41,287 nucleotides of DNA from an uncultured Oscillospiraceae bacterium (GTDB lineage Bacteria > Bacillota > Clostridia > Oscillospirales > Oscillospiraceae): NCBI GenBank assembly GCA_934615645.1, contig CAKTTR010000007.1, forward strand, positions 1 to 41,287, in the 5' to 3' direction. The notes beneath the pieces were generated by a model. The model was not told the DNA's origin and ran no database searches. It saw only the letters and a list, made by a program, of their open reading frames with translations. Every line of letters starts with the position of its first letter. Within the stretch, counting starts at the first letter, position 1. Shown here one piece after another: positions 32,256-39,244 of this stretch. A program made the translations under genes and the position numbers.

Positions 32256-33434
32256 ATGGAAGAAAAAATCCCGCAGTTGACCTTGACCCCGGATCTTACA
32301 CAGACGCCGGAGCTGGCGGAAAAACCGGCGGCAGAGCTGCAGACTGCCCCCACAAGCGACCAGCCGGATACGCGCCCGGAGGCCGGGCCGGAGCTGGCGC
32401 AGCTGAGCCCGGAGGAGCAGGCGGCGGTAGCGGCCTTCGCGGAGAAGATCGACATCACCGATTCCAATCTGGTGCTGCAGTATGGTGCGGCGGCGCAGAA
32501 AAATATCGCGGATTTCTCCGCCAACGCCTTGGAAAATGTCCGGACGAAGGACATGGGCGAGGTTGGGGATATGGTCAGCGAGCTGGTCGTGGAGCTCAAG
32601 GGCTTCGACGCGGAGCAGGAGCGCAAGGGGCTGCTGGGCCTGTTCAAAAAGGCCAGCCGCGGCACCCAGCTTATGAAGGCCAAGTACGATAAGGCCGAGG
32701 CCAATGTGGATAAGATCAGCCGCCAGCTCCAGAGCCACCAGATCCAGCTCATGAAGGACACGGCCCTGCTGGACCAGATGTATGAAAAGAACCTCGAGTA
32801 CTACAAGCAGCTGACGATGTATATCCTGGCCGGGCGGCAGCGCCTTGCCAAGGAGCAGAACGAGACCTTGCCCGCCCTGCAGGCGGCGGCGCAGCAGTCC
32901 GGCCTGGCGGAGGACGCGCAGCGGGCCAACGACTTTGCCAATCAGTGCCAGCGCTTTGAGAAGAAGCTGCACGATCTGGAGCTGACCCGGGTCATCTGCC
33001 TGCAGATGGCGCCGCAGATCCGGATGATCCAGAACAACGATACGCTGATGTCGGAAAAGATCCAGACCTCCCTGGTCAATACCATTCCGCTGTGGAAGAG
33101 CCAGATGGTCCTGGCGCTGGGCCTGAGCCATGCGCAAAAGGCGATGGAAGCCCAGCGGCAGGTCACGGATATGACGAACACCCTGCTGAAGAAAAATGCG
33201 GACATGCTCAAGACAGCCAGCGTGGAGACGGCCAAGGAGTCCGAGCGGGCCGTGGTCGATCTGGAGACGCTGCAGCACACAAACCAGAGCCTGATCGAGA
33301 CGCTGGACGAGGTCCTGCAGATCCAGACCGAGGGCGCGCAGAAGCGGGCGGCTGCCCAGGCGGAGCTACGCAAGATCGAAGGCGAGCTCAAGCAGAAGCT
33401 GCTGGAGGTCCGCCGTGGCGACAGCCAAGCGTAA
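32256..33434 (+). CDS. telA: Toxic anion resistance protein, TelA family
   Basis: A 392-residue, largely alpha-helical cytoplasmic protein of the TelA/KlaA family, linked to tellurite and cell-envelope stress. A Pro/Glu/Thr-rich disordered N-terminus (1-60) precedes the conserved part: ADFSANALENVRTKDMGEVG, LVVELKGFDAE, ERKGLLGLFKKA, KLHDLELTRVICLQMAPQIR and NTIPLWKSQMVLALGL. The coiled-coil tail contains KNADMLKTASVETAKESER. The ATG at 32256 has AAGGAG ten bases upstream. The biochemical function is not known. The downstream MocR gene starts 87 bases later on the same strand. Confidence 0.92.
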   Translation: MEEKIPQLTLTPDLTQTPELAEKPAAELQTAPTSDQPDTRPEAGPELAQLSPEEQAAVAAFAEKIDITDSNLVLQYGAAAQKNIADFSANALENVRTKDMGEVGDMVSELVVELKGFDAEQERKGLLGLFKKASRGTQLMKAKYDKAEANVDKISRQLQSHQIQLMKDTALLDQMYEKNLEYYKQLTMYILAGRQRLAKEQNETLPALQAAAQQSGLAEDAQRANDFANQCQRFEKKLHDLELTRVICLQMAPQIRMIQNNDTLMSEKIQTSLVNTIPLWKSQMVLALGLSHAQKAMEAQRQVTDMTNTLLKKNADMLKTASVETAKESERAVVDLETLQHTNQSLIETLDEVLQIQTEGAQKRAAAQAELRKIEGELKQKLLEVRRGDSQA

Positions 33435-33521
33435 GAGAAGATACGGCCCCGGCCCGCTGCGGCGCGCCGGGGCTGCTGTGTTATTGTGCGCCGCTGTGCT
33501 GGCGCGATGGGAGGAAGAAGC

Positions 33522-34916
33522 ATGATCGTACTTTCCCGGGAGCCGGGCGGGCCGTCGCTGTATCAGCAGCTCTACCGGCAGCTGCGGGGGCAGATCGCCC
33601 GGGGCGAACTCCAGGCGGGGCAGAAGCTTCCGGCAAAGCGGGCCATGGCCCAGCAGCTGAATATCAGCGTCAATACCGTCGACGGGGCCTACCGGCAGCT
33701 GGAATCCGAAGGCTATATCGCCGCCCGGCCCAGGAGCGGCTTTTATGTCTGCCAGATCGAAGCGCTGGCCCCGCACAGTACGGCCCCGGCGCCTACAGTC
33801 GCCGCGCCGGTCCGGGCCGCACCGGTGGCGGTGGATTTCTCCCCCGGCGGGATCGCGGCGGAGAAATTCCCGTTGCGGCGCTGGCAGCAGCTTCTGCGCG
33901 CCTGCGCGGAGGGGCCGCAGATCCTCAGCCGCACCCCGGCGGCGGGGGACCCTGCCCTGCGCAGCGCGATCTGCCAGTATATTTTTGAGGCGCGGGGCGT
34001 GCGCTGTACCCCGGCGCAGATGATCCTGGGTGCGGGGACGGACAGCTTGCTCCAGCGCCTGAGCTACCTGCTGCCGAATCGCTGCGCCTTTGCCGTCGAG
34101 AATCCCGTCTATAACCAGGCCTACCGGCTCTTTGCCCGGATGGGGCACCCGGTCGTCCCGGTGGAGATCGACCACAGCGGCGTGACAGTCGAAAAGCTGG
34201 AGCAGCTTGACGAGGCAGTCGTCTATACGACGCCGTCGCACCAGTATCCGCTGGGCCTGTGTATGCCCATGGCGCGGCGGGCCCAGCTGCTGAACTGGTG
34301 CAGCCGCGGCGCGTTCCGCTATGTGATCGAGGACGATTACGATTCGGAATTCCGCTACGACAGCCGCCCGGTGCCCTCCCTGCAGAGCATCGACCGCAGC
34401 GGCCGGGTCATTTATTTGGGGACCTTTTCCCGTTCTGTCTGCCCGGGGCTGCGCATCAGCTATATGGTGCTGCCGGAGCCGCTGCTGCAGCGGTATCAGG
34501 CAGCCTGCCGGTATTTTGCCTGCGGCGTCTCCAGCCTGGAGCAGGCGGCGCTGCGGGAGTTTATCCTCTGCGGCGATTTTGCCCGGCATGTCAACCGAAT
34601 GCGGGTCTATTATAAGGGGCAGCGCCGCTATTTCCTGCAGCGTCTGGAGCCCTTTGGCAGCGGGATCGAATCCATCGGCGAGGCGGCGGGGCATCACCTG
34701 GCGGTTCGGGTCCACAATGGGATGAACGAGAAGGCCCTCTGCCAGGCGGCCCTGGCGCAGGGGGCGCGGGTATATCCCATCAGCCCGTATTTTATCGGGC
34801 CGATGCCCGCCATGTACGAGAGCAAGGTGCTGCTGGGCTTCGGCGGCCTGAGCCGGGGTCAGATCGATCAGGGCTGTGCGCTTTTGAAGCAGGCCTGGTT
34901 TGGAGATGCGTTTTAA
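33522..34916 (+). CDS. MocR/GntR-family regulator with aminotransferase-like domain
   Basis: A 464-residue MocR-type regulator. The N-terminal GntR winged HTH (about 1-75) has YQQLYRQLRGQIARGEL, LPAKRAMAQQLNISVNTV and GYIAARPRSGFYV. The class I aminotransferase-like domain (about 110-464) has DPALRSAICQYI, VENPVYNQAYRL, TTPSHQYPLG and VIEDDYDSEFRY. The position that normally holds the PLP-binding lysine (GTFSK) reads GTFSR here, so a normal internal aldimine cannot form. The ATG at 33522 has GGGAGGAAG upstream. The target is unknown; MocR proteins often control vitamin B6 or GABA genes, none of which is adjacent. Confidence 0.92.
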   Translation: MIVLSREPGGPSLYQQLYRQLRGQIARGELQAGQKLPAKRAMAQQLNISVNTVDGAYRQLESEGYIAARPRSGFYVCQIEALAPHSTAPAPTVAAPVRAAPVAVDFSPGGIAAEKFPLRRWQQLLRACAEGPQILSRTPAAGDPALRSAICQYIFEARGVRCTPAQMILGAGTDSLLQRLSYLLPNRCAFAVENPVYNQAYRLFARMGHPVVPVEIDHSGVTVEKLEQLDEAVVYTTPSHQYPLGLCMPMARRAQLLNWCSRGAFRYVIEDDYDSEFRYDSRPVPSLQSIDRSGRVIYLGTFSRSVCPGLRISYMVLPEPLLQRYQAACRYFACGVSSLEQAALREFILCGDFARHVNRMRVYYKGQRRYFLQRLEPFGSGIESIGEAAGHHLAVRVHNGMNEKALCQAALAQGARVYPISPYFIGPMPAMYESKVLLGFGGLSRGQIDQGCALLKQAWFGDAF

Positions 34917-34952
34917 AATAATTTAAAATGAATTTTAGGGGAGAGAATTTCA

Positions 34953-35000
34953 CGCAGCAAGCATCGCGCCGCGTGCGCATGCAGCGCGATGCTTGCTGCG
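34953..35000. repeat. Perfect 17-bp inverted repeat after the MocR gene
   Basis: 34953-34969 and 34984-35000 are exact reverse complements around a 14-base loop. No T-run follows on either strand, so this is not a typical terminator. It could be a processing hairpin or a protein-binding site. Confidence 0.6.
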
Positions 35001-35146
35001 CCGCCAGATACAGCCGCGGGTCAACTGCTTGCAATGCCTTTGCGCAGCGCCGGGTATGACGGAAAAAATTGCCAGGCCGCGGCCTGATATTCTTCCCTTT
35101 GCAGGGGCATACTGAGTCTATCCCAAAGAAATAGGAGGACTTTTTT

Positions 35147-35311
35147 ATGAACTGCGAAGCCAATAAATGTATCGCCTGCACGGTCACTTCCTGCAAGCAT
35201 CACTGCGACGCCCAGGACTACTGCTCCCTGAGCAAGATCCAGGTCGGCACCCACGAGTGCAACCCCACGATGGATCAGTGCACAGACTGCCAGTCCTTCG
35301 CCAAGCGGTAA
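35147..35311 (+). CDS. DUF1540 cysteine-rich miniprotein
   Basis: A 54-residue protein with nine cysteines. The pattern CIACTVTSCKHHC...CSLSKIQVG followed by CTDCQSF fits the DUF1540 family, small metal-binding-like proteins common in clostridia. The ATG at 35147 has GGAGG ten bases upstream (ATAGGAGGAC). The reading frame is short but strong: a good ribosome site, a family signature and an immediate hairpin terminator. The function is unknown. Confidence 0.88.
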   Translation: MNCEANKCIACTVTSCKHHCDAQDYCSLSKIQVGTHECNPTMDQCTDCQSFAKR

Positions 35312-35312
35312 C

Positions 35313-35353
35313 CCCACAAACGCCAGAGCCACCCAGGCTCTGGCGTTTGTGGG
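35313..35353. terminator. Perfect 18-bp hairpin after the DUF1540 gene
   Basis: 35313-35330 pairs perfectly with 35336-35353 around a five-base loop, starting directly after the stop codon. The tail is only modestly T-rich. It separates the miniprotein from the convergent zinc-ribbon gene. Confidence 0.75.
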
Positions 35354-35472
35354 TTAGGTGATGTTTTAAATATTTGGTAATGGTTTCAAGGCACATGTCG
35401 GTTGACTCTGATCAAGGATATGGCCAATCAATAGGCTTTAAATTGGTTGCGTTATAAAGAATCGTTTTTTCG

Positions 35473-36390
35473 TTACCATTGCTTATCCTTGTAAGGCGTA
35501 TCTTCAACGCCGTTGGCTTTCAGATTTGCCACCATGCGGTCGAGTTTGCCTTTCCACATTTTCTTGAACCATTCTGTGTGGCCGAACCATTTGACAAGCG
35601 TGGGGCTGATTGCATAATAGGTGCGGATAAATGCTCTTCCATACCATGTCTCAGCCAGAGTATAGTCACGGAAGCGACGAAGCGTCCAGACTTGCGGGCA
35701 ATCGTAGGAACCGTAAACAGCGGTAGCTACATAACATCCACTTGTAGACTTTTGTTCAGAATTTTTCATAATTAGCTCGTCAAGGTAAGAAAGATCAGGG
35801 TGAACAGCTTTTATCTGTTTCAATTCAATCAAAAAAGCTGAACGAACAGAGTTTTCTAAATTGATAGTATAGGCTTGGCTTGCCTGGCGAGGCTGTCCGT
35901 TTATTTCAAAGATAAATGTGACATCATACATTTTCTCAATTGCATTGCTGATTTTGCGGAGTACATCTTCTTTGTTTTCGTCGCTCTCCTCAAAATAATC
36001 ATTGATGACAGAAATAGACCGGTTTAATACTCCAAATTTTTGCTCACGCTTAAAGTATGCACTGTCAGTTAAGGAAAGCATCGCTTTGCCAAAGGAGCTG
36101 AAGAAAACAGCTTCCATATTGTGGGGTGAGTTCTGCTCCACCAAATTGTAATATTTTTCGACTTCTTCCCAATCTTCTTTCTCATAAGCACGTCTTGCAT
36201 TTGAAAGGCACTTTTGAACAAACGCACTATTGTCCACCTTAACGGTACCTTGGACATCAACTGTGCCCTCAATCATCATTTTTTTAGCTTCTTCAACGGA
36301 ATATTTCATGCCACAGTTTTGACATACAAATACGCCATCCTGCTTGATGAGGTCAGTCCCTCCGCACATTTCACAAGTTAGCTGGTTCAT
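35473..36390 (-). CDS. Zinc-ribbon protein with C-terminal CFI-box domain
   Basis: A 305-residue protein. The N-terminus has a TFIIB-like zinc ribbon (CEMCGG...CQNCG, residues 6-27). A VDVQGTVKVDNS segment and a helical, TPR-like middle follow (RRAYEKEDWEEVEKYYNLV). The C-terminus contains CYVATAVYGSYDCPQVWTL, RRFRDYTL and GRAFIRTYYAISP, the signature of the CFI-box C-terminal domain. The function is unknown. It has no predicted membrane helix. It is the last of three same-strand genes with the membrane and SPFH proteins, and its base composition is more AT-rich than the flanks. Confidence 0.75.
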   Translation of the reverse strand: MNQLTCEMCGGTDLIKQDGVFVCQNCGMKYSVEEAKKMMIEGTVDVQGTVKVDNSAFVQKCLSNARRAYEKEDWEEVEKYYNLVEQNSPHNMEAVFFSSFGKAMLSLTDSAYFKREQKFGVLNRSISVINDYFEESDENKEDVLRKISNAIEKMYDVTFIFEINGQPRQASQAYTINLENSVRSAFLIELKQIKAVHPDLSYLDELIMKNSEQKSTSGCYVATAVYGSYDCPQVWTLRRFRDYTLAETWYGRAFIRTYYAISPTLVKWFGHTEWFKKMWKGKLDRMVANLKANGVEDTPYKDKQW

Positions 36391-36406
36391 TTTCTCTATC
36401 CTCCAA

Positions 36407-37075
36407 TTATTTCAGTATCTTGATTTTTTTATTTCGCTCGTCCAAAAGCGAATTGATCTCGTTAATGATTCTTGATTTACCCGTCGCGGATTTTAATTCG
36501 GAAATTTTCAATGTGATTTGGTTTTCTATATTTGCTGTCTGCGCGTCACACATAGGGTCGGAGAAACGAATCTTTTCGGCAAGCTGCTTTAGCCGTGCTT
36601 TCGTCTCTGCGTTGGTCTCCGTATTGGCCAAGCTCTCAATGTCCGTTTGTAACTGCTTGATGTAGAACGTCCTTTCCCGTGCCTTTGCAGATACCTGCTC
36701 GATTTGGCTGCGCCCAACATCGGCGGCGATCATACAAATAGCAGAGATACCTGCAATCACAGCACCGGTAACGATTGCACTCCAAATTGGAAGCGCAGGG
36801 GCAAACAAAAATACAGCGAATGCAATGATCTGAACGACAAGATATACCATGCCGATATGAACCACCGGAAAGCCGAGAAATTTGCTCTTCAAGGATTCGG
36901 CGCGTCCAAGCGCCGCTTTCCAAATGACGATCTGGGCGGCAAATGCGATCACGGTAAATGCGTAAGAGATCCAAAATGCCGTTGTCTTTGCTGCGGGAAC
37001 GGTAAAAGCAATTACGCTCACTAAAACAAATAGAATGCCGAGAAGGATATACCCTTTTGTGCTGTTCTTTTTCAT
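36407..37075 (-). CDS. Four-helix membrane protein of unknown function
   Basis: A 222-residue protein. Four hydrophobic segments lie at about residues 8-26, 31-52, 73-95 and 97-118. A cytoplasmic, charged helical tail (about 125-222) follows, rich in Glu, Lys and Ala (TNAETKARLKQLAEKIRF). No known family is recognised. The ATG at 37075 has GGGAGGG upstream and lies two bases after the SPFH gene stop; an earlier in-frame codon at 37102 overlaps that gene. The tight linkage suggests that it anchors or partners the SPFH protein. Confidence 0.7.
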   Translation of the reverse strand: MKKNSTKGYILLGILFVLVSVIAFTVPAAKTTAFWISYAFTVIAFAAQIVIWKAALGRAESLKSKFLGFPVVHIGMVYLVVQIIAFAVFLFAPALPIWSAIVTGAVIAGISAICMIAADVGRSQIEQVSAKARERTFYIKQLQTDIESLANTETNAETKARLKQLAEKIRFSDPMCDAQTANIENQITLKISELKSATGKSRIINEINSLLDERNKKIKILK

Positions 37076-37077
37076 TG

Positions 37078-38247
37078 TCAGCCCTCCCTCTTTGCGCCGC
37101 ATTTGGGGCAGAAATTACCAGGCTTGCTGAATTTGAAGCCGCATTTTGCGCAGGTGTCGGGCGTTGTCTGCGGCGCGCCGCACTCATCGCAGAATGCTGC
37201 CCCTGGTGTCAGCGCAGCGCCACATTGGTCGCAGAAGTGGTTTGCTGCCTGCGGTTGCGCCGTTATCCCCGCAAATGCGTCAGACACGGCTCCGCCTACC
37301 ATGCCGCCGACGGTACCTCCAACGCCAGCCATCATGCCCAGCCCGATGCCCATGTTAGAAAACTGTCCTGCCCCTTCATTTTTGGCGGCATCCTGCGCTA
37401 CATCAAATCCGCGCTCTTGCTGGTAGGTGTAGCCCTCCTGCTTCCGCTTGGTGGCCTGCGCTTGAGAATCAATGACGACTTTCTGCGCTTCCGTTTGTGC
37501 ATTGATCACATCAGTTTGCTGTTTTAGCTTCGCTTCTGCGATATCGGCATACTGGCGGAAGTGCAGGTCTTTGAACTTTTCATACTGCGGGTCACCGTCC
37601 GGCTTGACTACTGTAGTGACATAGAAGCGCTTGAGCTGTACGCCGTAGTCAAGAAAATCGGGGATCAGCCTTTGCTGAATGTCCGCCGAAAAGGTTTCCA
37701 GGCTTTCGTCAATTTCAAAGATATTGATGGCATTGGCGCGCATCGTCTGCGCGATATAGGTTTTTACTTTGGTCATCAGGATGCTGCGGAAATAGAGCGT
37801 CAACTGTTGACGGTCCAGAATCCGCTCTGTGCCGACTAGTTTGACCAGCAGCTTGCGGGAATCATCCACGCAGAGGGACATTTCACCACTCGCGCCGATG
37901 GAAAGCGGGAACCGATATGTAGGCTCTACATACTGCACCTTGCTGTCCGTCCCCCAACGGATCGCCATCTGTTCGGTCTTGTTGATAAAATAGACCTCAC
38001 AATGAAAGGCGCTTACGCCGCCAGTCGGGAGATTGATCAAATGGCGCAGGATCGGAATATTCTCCGTTTCCAGCGTGTAGCGCCCAGGGCCGAATAGGTC
38101 CAGGGCCTGGCCGTTCAGAAAGAAGATTGCTTCCTGCGATTCGTGGACGATCAACTGGGATGATGTGTTGAAATCCTCGCAGGGATGCTTCCAGATAAAG
38201 GTGCTGTTATCGCCTTCGTATTTGATGACAGAAGCGATTGCTGCCAT
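37078..38247 (-). CDS. SPFH/band-7 protein with C-terminal double zinc ribbon (YdjI-like)
   Basis: A 389-residue protein. The SPFH-like domain (about 20-225) starts after FIWKHPCEDFNTSSQLIV, continues through FFLNGQALDLFGPGRYTLETE and ends with KRFYVTTVV. A coiled Gln-rich stretch follows (about 230-290), then a Gly/Met-rich segment (about 300-325), and two zinc ribbons at the end (CDQCG...CDECG and CAKCG...CPKCG). This layout matches B. subtilis YdjI and its relatives, which act in membrane organisation with PspA-like proteins. The ATG at 38247 has AAGGGGG seven bases upstream. No convincing promoter points at it; see the possible invertible segment just upstream. Confidence 0.82.
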   Translation of the reverse strand: MAAIASVIKYEGDNSTFIWKHPCEDFNTSSQLIVHESQEAIFFLNGQALDLFGPGRYTLETENIPILRHLINLPTGGVSAFHCEVYFINKTEQMAIRWGTDSKVQYVEPTYRFPLSIGASGEMSLCVDDSRKLLVKLVGTERILDRQQLTLYFRSILMTKVKTYIAQTMRANAINIFEIDESLETFSADIQQRLIPDFLDYGVQLKRFYVTTVVKPDGDPQYEKFKDLHFRQYADIAEAKLKQQTDVINAQTEAQKVVIDSQAQATKRKQEGYTYQQERGFDVAQDAAKNEGAGQFSNMGIGLGMMAGVGGTVGGMVGGAVSDAFAGITAQPQAANHFCDQCGAALTPGAAFCDECGAPQTTPDTCAKCGFKFSKPGNFCPKCGAKREG

Positions 38248-38263
38248 AGCTTGACCCCCTTGC

Positions 38264-38431
38264 TTTTTCTAAAAAGTGTACTTTTCTGCAGAGACTTGCT
38301 TTGTTGAAAAGCATTCGCTAAAATGCAAATATTTTCGTCATTTGTGTGTAGAAATCTTTCCAAACTTGTGATATAATTAGCATATACATAGAAAATGCGT
38401 TTTTACAGGAAAGTACACATTCTTGTAAAAA
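38264..38431. repeat. Inverted 29-base repeats flanking a promoter
   Basis: 38264-38292 and 38402-38430 form an imperfect inverted pair, 22 of 29 positions equal by eye, with a shared core GTGTACTTT. In each copy short inverted arms surround a central GT. The enclosed segment carries an extended -10 promoter pointing to plus. A serine recombinase gene lies immediately beyond. Confidence 0.45.
38369..38377 (+). promoter_or_regulatory. Extended -10 promoter pointing away from the SPFH gene
   Basis: TG-A-TATAAT is a perfect extended -10 without a good -35. It faces the terminator of the convergent recombinase, so in this orientation it drives no annotated gene. Confidence 0.55.
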
Positions 38432-38438
38432 CGCATTT
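38393..38438. terminator. Strong hairpin downstream of the recombinase
   Basis: A 19-bp stem (38393-38411 with 38420-38438, one G-T pair) with an eight-base loop. It lies eight bases after the recombinase stop on the minus strand, with TTTTC following there. Confidence 0.75.
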
Positions 38439-38445
38439 GTTACGA

Positions 38446-39051
38446 TCATTCGGCATTTTCGTAACGCTCCGCCCGGTAGCGGAACGTGGACAGCGGCATT
38501 GCGCATTCCTTTGCGGCGGCGGTCCCTGTGATCTCGCCGCGTTTCCACCGCTGGTAGACGGCGTGGAAATTCTCTGGCAGCGGGTTGGGGACCCGTCCGA
38601 AGCGGACGCCTTTGGCCTTTGCCGCTGCGATGCCCTCTGCTTGGCGCTGGCGGATATTGGCGCGCTCGTTTTCGGCGACGAAGGACAGCACCTGCAGCAC
38701 AATATCGCTGAGGAAGGTCCCCATTAAGTCTTTGCCGCGCCGGGTATCCAGCAGCGGCATATCCAGCACCACGATGTCGATGCCTTTGTCCTTTGTAAGG
38801 ATCCGCCATTGCTCTAAAATTTCCGCATAGTTGCGCCCCAGACGGTCGATGCTCTTGAGATAGAGCAGATCGTCTTTTTTCATTTTCCGCAGCAGCTTTT
38901 TATATTGCGGGCGGTCAAAATCCTTGCCGGACTGCTTGTCGCTGTAAATATTCTCCTCCGTTACACCGATTTCCCGCAAGGCGTTCACCTGCCGGTCCTC
39001 ATTTTGCTCTTTCGTGGAGACGCGGATGTAGCCATAAGTACAAGATTTGAT
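38446..39051 (-). pseudogene. Serine recombinase (resolvase/invertase) without a canonical start codon
   Basis: The reading frame encodes a small serine recombinase. YGYIRVSTKEQ (catalytic serine), the conserved KSIDRLGRNY segment, DMPLLDTR, the RANIRQRQAEGIAAAKAKGVRFGR hinge and a C-terminal HTH are all intact. The first ATG, GTG or TTG in this frame is GTG at 38988, which would exclude the catalytic serine. The expected start, in phase and eight bases after AAGGAAG, is ATC at 39051, giving a product reading xKSCTYGYIRVS. The frame is open above it to a stop near 39217 but holds only CTG codons. Either a rare start is used or the start was lost recently, since the rest is intact. Ends are given from the ATC. 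Calling it a pseudogene is a judgement. Confidence 0.7.
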
Positions 39052-39109
39052 ATGCTTCGCTTCCTTTCCCGTTGCGCATTTTTCAATCAGTATAAAAGGA
39101 AAGAAATAG

Positions 39110-39154
39110 AAAAGGAAACTGGGTCCAGTCAGATGCTGGGCGCAGTTTCCTTTT
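39110..39154. terminator. Bidirectional terminator between the MATE gene and the recombinase
   Basis: A 12-bp stem (39110-39121 with 39143-39154) plus an inner four-bp stem, A-rich on the left and T-rich on the right. It ends the MATE transcript and isolates the recombinase from it. Confidence 0.8.
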
Positions 39155-39244
39155 TGGTATTGCCCCAGCGAGGCGCTGGGGGGAAATTTTGGTTCTGAAT
39201 CTGATGGCTTCCGGCGTCAAAGCGCGCTGCGCAGCGAAGTGCGC

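Noticed and set aside
33435..33521. GC-rich hairpin between the TelA and MocR genes
   Set aside because: A CCCCGGC/GCCGGGG stem exists but has no T-run, and the region is simply very GC-rich. The evidence for a terminator is too weak.
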